Of a stretch of DNA of 20,813 nucleotides, positions 1-7,588 are shown piece by piece. How positions within the stretch are numbered: position 1 is the stretch's first letter; every line of letters starts with the position of its first letter. The DNA lies in the NCBI GenBank assembly GCA_021443825.1, contig JABUTE010000218.1, positions 1-20,813 on the forward strand, read 5' to 3'. Source of the DNA: Bacillota bacterium (GTDB lineage: Bacteria > Bacillota > Clostridia > Peptostreptococcales > Anaerovoracaceae). Position numbers and translations under genes: made by a program. Under the pieces are notes generated by a model that was given only the letters and a program-made list of their open reading frames with translations, had not been told where the DNA came from and searched no databases.

Positions 1-122
1 CCGGGTGCCTCTTTTTACCGATCTCTCGTTTTGAAAAATCTTAAGATATCCGTCATGGACTTTTCACATTTGCGTCTTATGATGAAGAAAATGCGATTCG
101 CGTAAAATGCAGGAGGTGTCTT

Positions 123-1406
123 ATGAATATCTGTTTGCTGAATGATTCCTTTCCGCCGTTTATCGACGGCGTCTCCAATACCGTTGTCAACTATGCCGAA
201 AATCTGAAGAAACACGGCCATACGCCTGTGGTCGTGACTCCCAAATGCCCGGACGCAGACGATTCCGTCTTTTCCTATCCGGTGCTCCGCTACCCGGGCA
301 TCGACGTGCGCGACCGTGTCGGCTATATTGCAGGCTATCCATTTTCGCCGAAGATCGAAGGGCAGCTGAAGGAATCCGGCATTCAGTTGCTTCATTCCCA
401 CTGCCCCATCAGCTCCACCATCTTCGCACGAAGCGTAAAAGAGCGCCTGGACGCCCCCCTAGTCATGACCTACCATACCAAATTCGACATCGAGATCGCC
501 AAGGCCTTCCGTACCAGGCCCATGCAGGTCGGCGCTGCCCGGGCGCTGATCGACAACATTTCCGCCTGCAGCGAGGTCTGGACCGTCAGCCGCGGCGCCG
601 GCGAAAACCTGAAGGCCCTGGGCTATCAGGGCGACTATGTGGTCATGGAGAACGGGGTGGATATACCCAGGCGCCGTCTTCCCGAAGACGACTGCCGCAG
701 GCTGACCGCAGGCTATGATCTGCCTGCGAATGTGCCTTTGTATCTCTTTGTCGGACGCATGGAATGGTATAAGGGCATCCGCATCATTCTGGACGCCCTT
801 GCAGCGCTTAAGGCGCAGGACTTCGATTTTCGCATGGTCTTCATTGGTAAGGGCACCGAATTTGAAGAGATCCGGGCCTGCAGCAGCACGCTTGGCCTGG
901 ACGGCAGGGTCTTCTTTACCGGTCCGGTCTACGACCGGGAGGTGCTTTGCGCCTGGTATTGCAGAGCCGATCTGTTTCTGTTTCCTTCCACCTTCGATAC
1001 AAACGGTCTGGTCGTTCGCGAGGCAGCCGCCTGCAGCCTTCCTGCGGTGCTCATTAAAAACAGCTGTGCGGCAGAGGGCATTACCCATATGCAGAACGGC
1101 TATCTGATCGAAGAGAATGCCGCAAGCATGGCTTTGATGCTCTACCGCCTGGGCTGCGACCGCAAGACCCTTCGCGGCTGCGGCGAGCGGGCAGCGCAGC
1201 AGCTGTATATCTCCTGGGAAGATTCCGTCAAAAAAGCAGAGGAGCGCTATGCCATCGTCATCGACGAGCATAAGCGCACCGGCGGAAAGAAGATCGCACG
1301 CCCCAGCGACGAATTCTTCGCCCTGCAGGGAGACCTGATGGATGCCCTTTCCGAGATCCGCTCCAGAGGTGACGGCCTGATCCGGCGTCTCGACCGCTAT
1401 CTGTAG
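123..1406 (+). CDS. Family-4 glycosyltransferase (GT-B fold)
   Basis: A 427-residue cytoplasmic or membrane-associated glycosyltransferase, probably moving a sugar from a nucleotide donor to a lipid or cell-wall acceptor. The N-terminal half opens with NICLLNDSFPPFIDGVSNTV, the usual GT4 start with the glycine-containing acceptor loop. The C-terminal half has LYLFVGRMEWYKGI (about residues 205-220), FIGKGTE, and FPSTFDTNGLVVREAAAC, the clostridial version of the GT4 EX7E donor-binding region. The length is typical of diacylglycerol or phosphatidylinositol glycosyltransferase relatives. A strong AGGAGGTG site just before the ATG fixes the start. It is a single gene, ended by the shared terminator at 1492-1534. 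The family call is firm, but donor and acceptor cannot be told from sequence. Confidence 0.9.
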   Translation: MNICLLNDSFPPFIDGVSNTVVNYAENLKKHGHTPVVVTPKCPDADDSVFSYPVLRYPGIDVRDRVGYIAGYPFSPKIEGQLKESGIQLLHSHCPISSTIFARSVKERLDAPLVMTYHTKFDIEIAKAFRTRPMQVGAARALIDNISACSEVWTVSRGAGENLKALGYQGDYVVMENGVDIPRRRLPEDDCRRLTAGYDLPANVPLYLFVGRMEWYKGIRIILDALAALKAQDFDFRMVFIGKGTEFEEIRACSSTLGLDGRVFFTGPVYDREVLCAWYCRADLFLFPSTFDTNGLVVREAAACSLPAVLIKNSCAAEGITHMQNGYLIEENAASMALMLYRLGCDRKTLRGCGERAAQQLYISWEDSVKKAEERYAIVIDEHKRTGGKKIARPSDEFFALQGDLMDALSEIRSRGDGLIRRLDRYL

Positions 1407-1491
1407 CAGGCGCCTGGCGAAAGGCGTCGAGGCAAATGCCTTCGCGTGTGCGTTCCCGTCTTCCGACGCCCGCCGGCTTCGTTTCCTGCAT

Positions 1492-1534
1492 AAAAAATCC
1501 GGCTTCGGACATCTGCCCGGAGCCGGTATTTTTT
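1492..1534. terminator. Bidirectional intrinsic terminator between convergent genes
   Basis: A 10-bp stem (1499-1508 with 1517-1526, one G-U pair) and an 8-nt loop lie between an A-run at 1492-1497 and a T-run at 1529-1534. It can stop transcription from the glycosyltransferase on the plus strand and from the YlmH operon on the minus strand. The rest of the 1407-1560 gap shows no gene. Confidence 0.85.
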
Positions 1535-1560
1535 ATGCTTTTGAACATCTTGTGCAGCCT

Positions 1561-2343
1561 CTACAGAAACCGCCGGAGCACGATAGCGATGCGCCCCTTG
1601 CGGCTGGTTGCCCCGATCTCTGCCAGGATGGCTTTTCCTTTGCCCCGCATGGAGATCCGGTCGCCTTCTTTGGGAACGAAGTCCGGCTTGATGCATTGCA
1701 GCCCGTTGACGGCCACCAGCCCTGCCAGAATGGCTTCCTGTGCCTTGCCTCTGGCCATCTTAAAAGCGCTGCTGCAGACGGCATCCAGGCGCACCGAGGC
1801 TACCGAGTCGCGCACTTCTTCCGTTTTGACCGCAACGCTTCGCAGCACGCTGAGGGGCTCGACGGAGGAGGAAAGATTTGCTCGTCCTGCCTGTACATAA
1901 GAAGAAAGAAGAAAATCGGACATGTCCTTTAAAATGACGATGTGGGCGCCGTTTTCATGCACCAGGATATCGCCGGTCACTTCCCGTTTGATGCCTGTGG
2001 CAAGAAGCGACCCCAGGTAGTCTCTGTGGCTCAGCGAACCGGAGCCCCTTGGCACACAGACCTGCAGCACTGCCAGCGGACTGTCTTCTCCCAGAAGATC
2101 GTCTTCGGTGAGATATTCGGGAAGAAAGACGGCAATGCGCCGCTCGGCATCCTCGTAGCCTCCGAACAGTACGGCCTCCTGGCCCAGCCTTCGGGAAAGA
2201 TCGCGCACCAGCAGGCACTGGCGGCTGTCTAAAAAGGCTGTGTGGGTCATGATATTGGACTGACGGCAGCTTTGCAGCTTGTCTTCGGCCGCCGCAAGCA
2301 GCAGCCGGTCTTCTTTATCGGTGGTCGGATTTCTCATGGTCAT
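1561..2343 (-). CDS. ylmH: YlmH-like S4-domain RNA-binding protein
   Basis: A 260-residue cytoplasmic protein of the YlmH family. Diagnostic features are the central segment LSHRDYLGSLLATGIKREVTG, followed by GDILVHENGAHIVI, and a C-terminal S4 RNA-binding domain (about residues 185-245: RLDAVCSSAFKMARGKAQE, then GLVAVNG). Length matches the family. In Bacillus subtilis YlmH binds 50S-nascent-chain complexes and takes part in ribosome-associated quality control (established knowledge, recalled). Its ATG overlaps the stop of the upstream GTPase-nuclease gene in an ATGA arrangement, so the two are probably translationally coupled. An ATG two codons further in is an alternative start. Family members often sit in the sepF/divIVA cell-division cluster; here the gene is paired with a translation factor instead, which supports a ribosomal role. 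Confidence 0.88.
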   Translation of the reverse strand: MTMRNPTTDKEDRLLLAAAEDKLQSCRQSNIMTHTAFLDSRQCLLVRDLSRRLGQEAVLFGGYEDAERRIAVFLPEYLTEDDLLGEDSPLAVLQVCVPRGSGSLSHRDYLGSLLATGIKREVTGDILVHENGAHIVILKDMSDFLLSSYVQAGRANLSSSVEPLSVLRSVAVKTEEVRDSVASVRLDAVCSSAFKMARGKAQEAILAGLVAVNGLQCIKPDFVPKEGDRISMRGKGKAILAEIGATSRKGRIAIVLRRFL

Positions 2344-4970
2344 TGCTTTTTAATGATGCCCCGCTCGCCCAGCCGGGGCAGCTCTTCCTTGCTTTCCTGC
2401 AGGATCTTTTGGATCTGCAGCTGCGCCTGCTTCACCTCATCGTAGAATTCACGGGAGGCCATGCGGCGAACGCCCAGCCGAAGGGCAGCCAGCTGGATCA
2501 GTCCGTCGGAGCTGACTACCGATACGGCATAGTTGTGGCCGATCTCGTGGATCAGCTTTTCGATGCGGTGGTCGGCCAGCTCGTCTTCCTGCGTATAGAC
2601 GATGTGAATGCCGCCGGCATCCTCCTTGTGGCCATGATTCCTTTTCTGCTTATAGGCATCGAAGATCAGCACCAGCTCGCAGCCCCTATAGGCCTGGTAA
2701 TCGACCAGCATGCGGATCAGGGCGTCTCTTGCCATGCTGATATTATCGGCAGCCTGCTTTTTCAGCTCGTCCCAGGCGAAGATCACGTTGTAGCCATCGA
2801 CGATATAATAGGCTTTTTTAGGAGGCTCTGCCTTCTTTTGCTTCGGCTTTCCGAAATCGACGGTCACGGCGGTGGATACGGCGGGAGCCTTTCCCTTGCC
2901 GAATTCCCTCTCCATGATGGCCTTCAGCTCTTTTTCGTCCAGATCCAGATTGCCCTGGCGCACCTTCGGCGCAGCCTGCGAAAGGGTGACGTCTTTTTCT
3001 CCTACCACGACACCGCTTTCCACGTGCATGAACTCCCCGGCGATATCCCATTTGATGTTGACGCCGGCTCCGTGAGAGCAGAAGACCGAGTCGCAGGGAT
3101 TGTCCACATCCCGCTCCGGATCGTAGCCGAGCTCTTCGATGACCTTGCGGGGGTTGATGCAGGGATAATAGCCCGACAGCCTGCAGAACAGCTTGCCGCG
3201 GCCTTTGGTATAGGCAAGCAGGGTGGTCAGATAGCCCTGCATCTGCGAAACGGGAACATTGCCCTCGATGGCCTGCAGCTCGCCCTGGGACGGATCCATC
3301 TCAAAGGTGGCATGCATGGTCTTAAGGTCTCCGATGGCGCGGCCGATCAGCTCGGCGGGAACCGCCAGCCGAAAGGCATAATAGGGCTCCAGCAGCACGT
3401 TTTCCGCCATCATCAGCCCTTGTCGCACCGCCCGGTGAGAGGCCTGGCGGAAATCGCCTCCCTCGGTGTGCTTTAAGTGTGCCCTGCCCGCGGTCAGGGT
3501 GATCTTCATATCGGTAACGGGCGATCCGGTGAGAACGCCAAGATGGGGCTTTTCTGCCAGGTTGGACAGGATCAGCCTCTGCCAGTTGCGGTCCAGCAGG
3601 TCCTCGCTGCAGGCGGTGTCAAGTACGATGCCGGAGCCGGGGGGCAGGGGCTCCAGCAGCAGGTGCACCTCTGCATAGTGGCGCAAAGGCTCGAAGTGGC
3701 CCGCCCCCTCCACCGGCTTTGCGATGGTCTCTTTATACAGGATGCGGCCTTTGTCGATGGTGACCTTCAGATCGAAGCGGTCGAGAATGATCTGCTTTAA
3801 TACCTCGATCTGGATGTCTCCCATGAACTGGGCCTGGATCTCTTCGTGGCGCGCATTCCATACGATGCGCAGCATGGGGTCTTCTTCGGAAAGAACGGAA
3901 AGCTTTCGGAAGGCTTCTCTGGGATCACAGCCGGCGGGAGGAAGCACCCGGTACGAAAAGACAGGCTCCAGCATGGCATCGGGGCTGTCTTCTTCATAGC
4001 CCAGACCCTGGCCGGCGTAGCTTTTGGTAAGACCCAAAGCGGCGCAGACGGTTCCTGCCTCTGCCGTATCTTTTGCCTCGAAGCGGGCGCCGGAATAAAA
4101 GCGCAGCTGGGTCAGCTTTTCTGAGAGCGTCGCAGCTTCCTGAGGCGTTCCGTCGGCGCTGAGGCCCTCCTTCGGACAGTAGTCGACCAGCTGGCGTACC
4201 GCAAGGCTTCCGCCGGTCACCTTCATCCAGGTGAGGCGGTTTCCCTGCTCGTCACGGGTGATCTTAAAGACGCGGGCTCCCATGCTGTCGGGGTAGACCG
4301 CAGGAACAAGAAAACGCTGCAGTCCCTCGATAAAGGTGTCGATGCCTTCCATTTTCAGGGCGGAGCCAAACCAGCAGGGAAAGATCCTGCGGGCGCGGAT
4401 CAGCGCTGCGATATAGCCGTCGTCCAGGCTGCCTTCCTCCAGATACTTTTCCAGCGCCTGCTCGCTGCACATGGCGGCCGTTTCGCTGAGATCTTCGCCG
4501 TTGCCGAAATCGATGACGCCGCTGCCCAACCGCCCGGAAAGCTCTGCCAGAATTTCCTGACGGCTTCGCAGGCACAGGTCCATCTTGTTGATCCACAGCA
4601 GGGTGGGAATGCGGAATCGCTCCAGCAGGGTCAGCAGGGTCTCCGTATGAGCCTGAATGCCGTCGGAGCCGCTGATGACCAGAATGGCATAATCCAGCAC
4701 AGAAAGAGTCCGCTCCATCTCGGCCGAAAAGTCCATGTGACCCGGGGTATCCAAAAGGGACACATTAAGATCGCCCAAAGAAAAGATCGCCTGCTTGGAG
4801 AAGATGGTGATCCCCCGCTGGCGCTCCAGCTTGTGGGTGTCTAAATAAGCGTCTTTATGATCGACCCGTCCGGCCGTTTTTATCTTGCCGCTCTTAAAAA
4901 GCAGGGCTTCCGACACGGTGGTCTTTCCTGCGTCTACGTGAGCGAGAATTCCTAATACGATGTTTTTCAT
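2340..4970 (-). CDS. TetM/EF-G-like translational GTPase fused to a Rae1/YacP-type NYN nuclease
   Basis: An 876-residue fusion. Residues 1 to about 670 are a ribosomal-protection/EF-G-like GTPase: G1 AHVDAGKTT (10-18), G2 region RGITIFSK, G3 DTPGHMDF and G4 NKMD, then the later domains expected of TetM-type factors. A Lys/Pro-rich linker (about 695-718) leads to a domain starting at Y721 that closely resembles YacP/Rae1, the endonuclease that enters the ribosomal A site in B. subtilis. Its likely acidic residues are conserved: D725 (VDGYN), D771 (IFDAYK), D800 (ELADHRIEK) and D822 (SSDGL). TetM itself is about 640 residues, so the nuclease accounts for much of the extra length. I infer a ribosome-bound factor that combines GTP-driven binding with mRNA cleavage; tetracycline resistance is not implied. 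It is first in an operon with ylmH. No Shine-Dalgarno precedes the ATG, and an in-frame TGA nine bases upstream excludes a longer start. Confidence 0.9.
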   Translation of the reverse strand: MKNIVLGILAHVDAGKTTVSEALLFKSGKIKTAGRVDHKDAYLDTHKLERQRGITIFSKQAIFSLGDLNVSLLDTPGHMDFSAEMERTLSVLDYAILVISGSDGIQAHTETLLTLLERFRIPTLLWINKMDLCLRSRQEILAELSGRLGSGVIDFGNGEDLSETAAMCSEQALEKYLEEGSLDDGYIAALIRARRIFPCWFGSALKMEGIDTFIEGLQRFLVPAVYPDSMGARVFKITRDEQGNRLTWMKVTGGSLAVRQLVDYCPKEGLSADGTPQEAATLSEKLTQLRFYSGARFEAKDTAEAGTVCAALGLTKSYAGQGLGYEEDSPDAMLEPVFSYRVLPPAGCDPREAFRKLSVLSEEDPMLRIVWNARHEEIQAQFMGDIQIEVLKQIILDRFDLKVTIDKGRILYKETIAKPVEGAGHFEPLRHYAEVHLLLEPLPPGSGIVLDTACSEDLLDRNWQRLILSNLAEKPHLGVLTGSPVTDMKITLTAGRAHLKHTEGGDFRQASHRAVRQGLMMAENVLLEPYYAFRLAVPAELIGRAIGDLKTMHATFEMDPSQGELQAIEGNVPVSQMQGYLTTLLAYTKGRGKLFCRLSGYYPCINPRKVIEELGYDPERDVDNPCDSVFCSHGAGVNIKWDIAGEFMHVESGVVVGEKDVTLSQAAPKVRQGNLDLDEKELKAIMEREFGKGKAPAVSTAVTVDFGKPKQKKAEPPKKAYYIVDGYNVIFAWDELKKQAADNISMARDALIRMLVDYQAYRGCELVLIFDAYKQKRNHGHKEDAGGIHIVYTQEDELADHRIEKLIHEIGHNYAVSVVSSDGLIQLAALRLGVRRMASREFYDEVKQAQLQIQKILQESKEELPRLGERGIIKKQ

Positions 4971-4978
4971 AATGAATC

Positions 4979-5008
4979 ATTGTAGCATATTTCTCTGCGG
5001 TTGTACAA
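4979..5008 (-). promoter_or_regulatory. Promoter of the GTPase-nuclease/ylmH operon, predicting a leaderless mRNA
   Basis: On the minus strand a -35 TTGTAC (5008-5003) and a -10 TACAAT (4984-4979) are 18 bp apart. Only 8 nt separate the -10 from the ATG at 4970, so transcription should start at or within a few bases of the start codon. Confidence 0.7.
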
Positions 5009-5128
5009 AAGGCCTTTGCTGCGGTGTCCGGTGAAAGGAGCGCAGCGGAGTCTTTTGGAAGCGGGCTTTGCATTGCGCATTTGTTATCTTATTATTAAAC
5101 ATAATAGGACATGTTTACATATTTAAAA

Positions 5129-5159
5129 TTGAAATTAAATTATAGTTTTCAGTTATGCT
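5129..5159 (+). promoter_or_regulatory. Possible promoter of the plus-strand SAO operon
   Basis: In a strongly AT-rich stretch (about 5085-5190) a TTGAAA (5129-5134) and a TATGCT (5154-5159) are 19 bp apart, with a weak TGAAA/TTTCA dyad (5130-5134 and 5147-5151) in between. A long spacer with an internal dyad recalls MerR-type promoters. Other -35/-10 pairings are possible in such AT-rich DNA, so this is tentative. Confidence 0.3.
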
Positions 5160-5215
5160 ATTCTCTTATATGTTATGAACATTAATCAAAAGGTTTCGTG
5201 TACAGATGATCGCAG

Positions 5216-6247
5216 ATGGCAGACGGCCGGAAAGCGTGCCGCATGATCGCCGGCATGCTTGATCAGACAGGAGAACTTCTCCTGTTGCTTGGCTGGTGGG
5301 TATCGATCGCTTTGGCTGCCGGTGCCTTATTTTATATAGATTTGAAAACAGAACCTGCTGTCTGTTGGGGCAAGTGGGGCTTGTTTGCTGCCGTTATTGC
5401 CGGTGTATTGCTTCCTTTGTGCAATTATACCGCAGCGCCCCTGACGGTATTTCTGTGCAGCCGCGGCATGAAGCAGGGGCCGGCAGCGGCCTTTCTGGTT
5501 GCATCTTCTTTGCTGAGTCCCGGTGCGATCCTGTTGGCATGGGCCTATCTGGGGCCTCTTCTGACAGCTGCATATCTGCTCTTCGGACTGTCAGCCTGCT
5601 TTGTGGCAGGGCTTTGCGGCGCACGTAACGGCTGTGAAAAGGTGTCTGTTCGGCCGAGTGCCTCTTATCTGCAGATTTCAGGTCGGCTCTGCCTTTGGAC
5701 GGTCTGCGGCGTGCTTTTGCAGGCAGCGGTTACCGTCTTGTTTCAGCCGATGTGTTGGAATCTGCTGATGACTGACCCGCAAAAGGCAGGCGCTTTGCCT
5801 GTTCTGGCAGCATCCCTTACCCGCATGCTCTGTATTCCGGATGATATCGCGCTGACCGCATCCCTGACTGCCTGCGGACTAGGCCCCGGCTGCGGAATGC
5901 TTCTGCTGCTTTGCGGCGCGCTGTGCAATATTCCCCAGTGCCTGACTGTTGCCATGCTGCTGGGCAAAAATATGCTGAAGGCATATCTGCTGCCCCTGGC
6001 CCTGATCGTTCCCGAATGCCTTCTGCTGCAGCTGGCATTCGGCGCCGCCTTCACACCCCAATACAGTCTGACCGGAACGGAGGGGCTTATAAGCACAGCC
6101 AATCTGCTGACAGTCCACACGCCAATGGCCTCAAGACCGGTCTTCGCCGTGCTGCTGACTGCGGCAGCAGTCTGTTACCTGCTTTGGACGGTGCGAAAAA
6201 AGGCAGAGTTCAAAAGTGATTTGGTCCGATTTCATCGGTTCAGATGA
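5216..6247 (+). CDS. Divergent COG0701 (ArsP/YraQ-like) permease
   Basis: A very hydrophobic integral membrane protein of up to 343 residues with about eight membrane segments. The segment LLPLCNYTAAPLTVFLCSRG followed by AAFLVASSLLSPGAILLAW aligns with the COG0701 signature (usually PxCSCGxxP, then an AFL-xxxP-x-NP-type helix). The second repeat MLCIPDDIALTASLTACGLG matches the family's C-terminal half. The usual CSCG is here CNYT, keeping only Cys69. It is thus a paralogue of SaoE encoded downstream in the same operon. The start is uncertain: ATG 5216 has no good ribosome binding site, and ATG 5243 or ATG 5255 would still retain all membrane segments. Transport of a soft metal or organometal compound is inferred from family and neighbours only. 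Confidence 0.75.
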   Translation: MADGRKACRMIAGMLDQTGELLLLLGWWVSIALAAGALFYIDLKTEPAVCWGKWGLFAAVIAGVLLPLCNYTAAPLTVFLCSRGMKQGPAAAFLVASSLLSPGAILLAWAYLGPLLTAAYLLFGLSACFVAGLCGARNGCEKVSVRPSASYLQISGRLCLWTVCGVLLQAAVTVLFQPMCWNLLMTDPQKAGALPVLAASLTRMLCIPDDIALTASLTACGLGPGCGMLLLLCGALCNIPQCLTVAMLLGKNMLKAYLLPLALIVPECLLLQLAFGAAFTPQYSLTGTEGLISTANLLTVHTPMASRPVFAVLLTAAAVCYLLWTVRKKAEFKSDLVRFHRFR

Positions 6248-6292
6248 TATAACAATGAAGAAGAATTTAACCATCAAGAAAGGAAATTGAAA

Positions 6293-7585
6293 ATGAACAA
6301 CATGTTGAAACGAGGCATTGCTTTGTTACTGGCAATGACCATGGTTTTCTGCCTTGCTGCATGCGGAGAGAAGACTCCTGCGGCTCCGGCTCCGACAGAA
6401 AACCCTTCGACTCCTGCGGAGACTCCCGCTGTTGATCCTCTGGCAGTAACGCCTTACAGCTCCCAGCCCCGTCCCATCGAAGAGATCGTGGCCGAGATGT
6501 TGGCCGATTACGATCTGCCCGAGCTGAGCGAAGAAGACAAGAACTACACCGTAAATCTTGGCTACTATAACTGCGACCACATGGCAGCAGCCAGCGTCGG
6601 CGAATATACCGGCATCTTCAAGGGTCTGGGTATGAACGTTTCCGTTACCGGCAACGGCAATGTGCCCGAAGCCATGAGTGCCGGCCAGATGGATATGGCC
6701 TACTGCGGCTGGACCACCACCCTTGGTGCGGTTCAGAAGAACGTTCCCCTGTTCATCGCTGCCGAAAACCATACCGGTGGCTCTGAATATCTGGTCGTCA
6801 GCAATGAGATCAAGACACCAGAAGATCTTCTGGGAAAGAGGATCTCGCTGGGAACCGATCCCGAAGAAAAGAGCCTCAACTGGGCAGAATACTGCGACCA
6901 TCTGAATATCCCCATTACCATCGAGGGCAACTACGAAAACTTCAACATGGGCGATTCCGATGAGTATTTGGCTATGGTTGCCGGCGATCTGGATGCCTAT
7001 AACTGCTGCGATCCCTGGGGCTCCATGGCGATCTACAGCGGTACCGGCTGGATCATGGACCGCCAGGATACCGACCGCGGCGGCGAGCTGGGTCACGGAA
7101 CCTGCTGCAAGGTCGCTATGAACTACGAGTTTGCCAAGGCTCATCCCGCACTGGCAGAGCGCATGCTTCTGGCACACACCCTTTGCATCCAGTTCATGTA
7201 CGAGCATCCCTACTATGCAGCTGAGATCTTCTCTGCTTATTACAACGTTCCTGTTGAAGTTGCCATCATGACCTATTGGAGAAAGTTCGTCAACGAAGGC
7301 CGCACCATCCGCTGGGATCTGAATATGGAATATATGCGCAACCAACTGAATACCATGGCTTATTATGGTATCCGCGATGATATCAACACCGTAAATGTCG
7401 AGGATTACGTCGATCTGACCTACTTCAACAACTGCGGTGCAAAGGACTTTGTTGCATTTATTGAAAAGAATATCGACCCCGTATTCCCCGAAGGCATGGA
7501 CTACGACAGCTTCAAGGCCAGAGCCCTTGCCATCGACGGCATGAAGGCAGAGGATGTTCCCGAATACGTAGAAAGAGATAATTAG
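6293..7585 (+). CDS. Cys-rich ABC substrate-binding lipoprotein (SsuA/NMT1-like)
   Basis: A 430-residue extracytoplasmic binding protein. The start chosen is ATG 6293, 8 nt after AAGAAAGGA; a TTG two codons earlier is less likely. A signal peptide ends in the lipobox LAAC with lipid-anchored Cys24, then a Pro/Thr-rich linker (about 25-58) and a periplasmic-binding domain beginning near TVNLGYYNCDHMA. Motifs such as GNVPEAMSAGQMDMAYCGW and TPEDLLGKRISLGTDPEEK fit the taurine/nitrate/thiamine-precursor binding class. It is unusual for an exported solute-binding protein in carrying many cysteines, including two adjacent pairs (YNCCDPW at 238-239 and GTCCKVA at 271-272). It lies 45 bp after the permease and 3 bp before saoB, so it probably serves the same SaoP/SaoA transporter. 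It is not one of the Sao families I can name. Confidence 0.82.
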   Translation: MNNMLKRGIALLLAMTMVFCLAACGEKTPAAPAPTENPSTPAETPAVDPLAVTPYSSQPRPIEEIVAEMLADYDLPELSEEDKNYTVNLGYYNCDHMAAASVGEYTGIFKGLGMNVSVTGNGNVPEAMSAGQMDMAYCGWTTTLGAVQKNVPLFIAAENHTGGSEYLVVSNEIKTPEDLLGKRISLGTDPEEKSLNWAEYCDHLNIPITIEGNYENFNMGDSDEYLAMVAGDLDAYNCCDPWGSMAIYSGTGWIMDRQDTDRGGELGHGTCCKVAMNYEFAKAHPALAERMLLAHTLCIQFMYEHPYYAAEIFSAYYNVPVEVAIMTYWRKFVNEGRTIRWDLNMEYMRNQLNTMAYYGIRDDINTVNVEDYVDLTYFNNCGAKDFVAFIEKNIDPVFPEGMDYDSFKARALAIDGMKAEDVPEYVERDN

Positions 7586-7588
7586 TCT

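Noticed and set aside
1..122. Promoter for the glycosyltransferase gene
   Set aside because: Only weak candidates (for example ATGGAC-17-TATGAT at 55-83) are visible, and the upstream sequence is cut off by the window.
2340..4970. Tetracycline resistance determinant
   Set aside because: The GTPase half is TetM-like, but the protein has a long C-terminal nuclease, is paired with ylmH and has no mobile-element context, so a housekeeping ribosomal role is more likely.
5198..5216. GTG 5198 with an in-frame TGA read as Sec, extending the permease
   Set aside because: The UGA would be the fourth codon, with no redox motif around it and no homologous reason for Sec there. A downstream ATG start is simpler.
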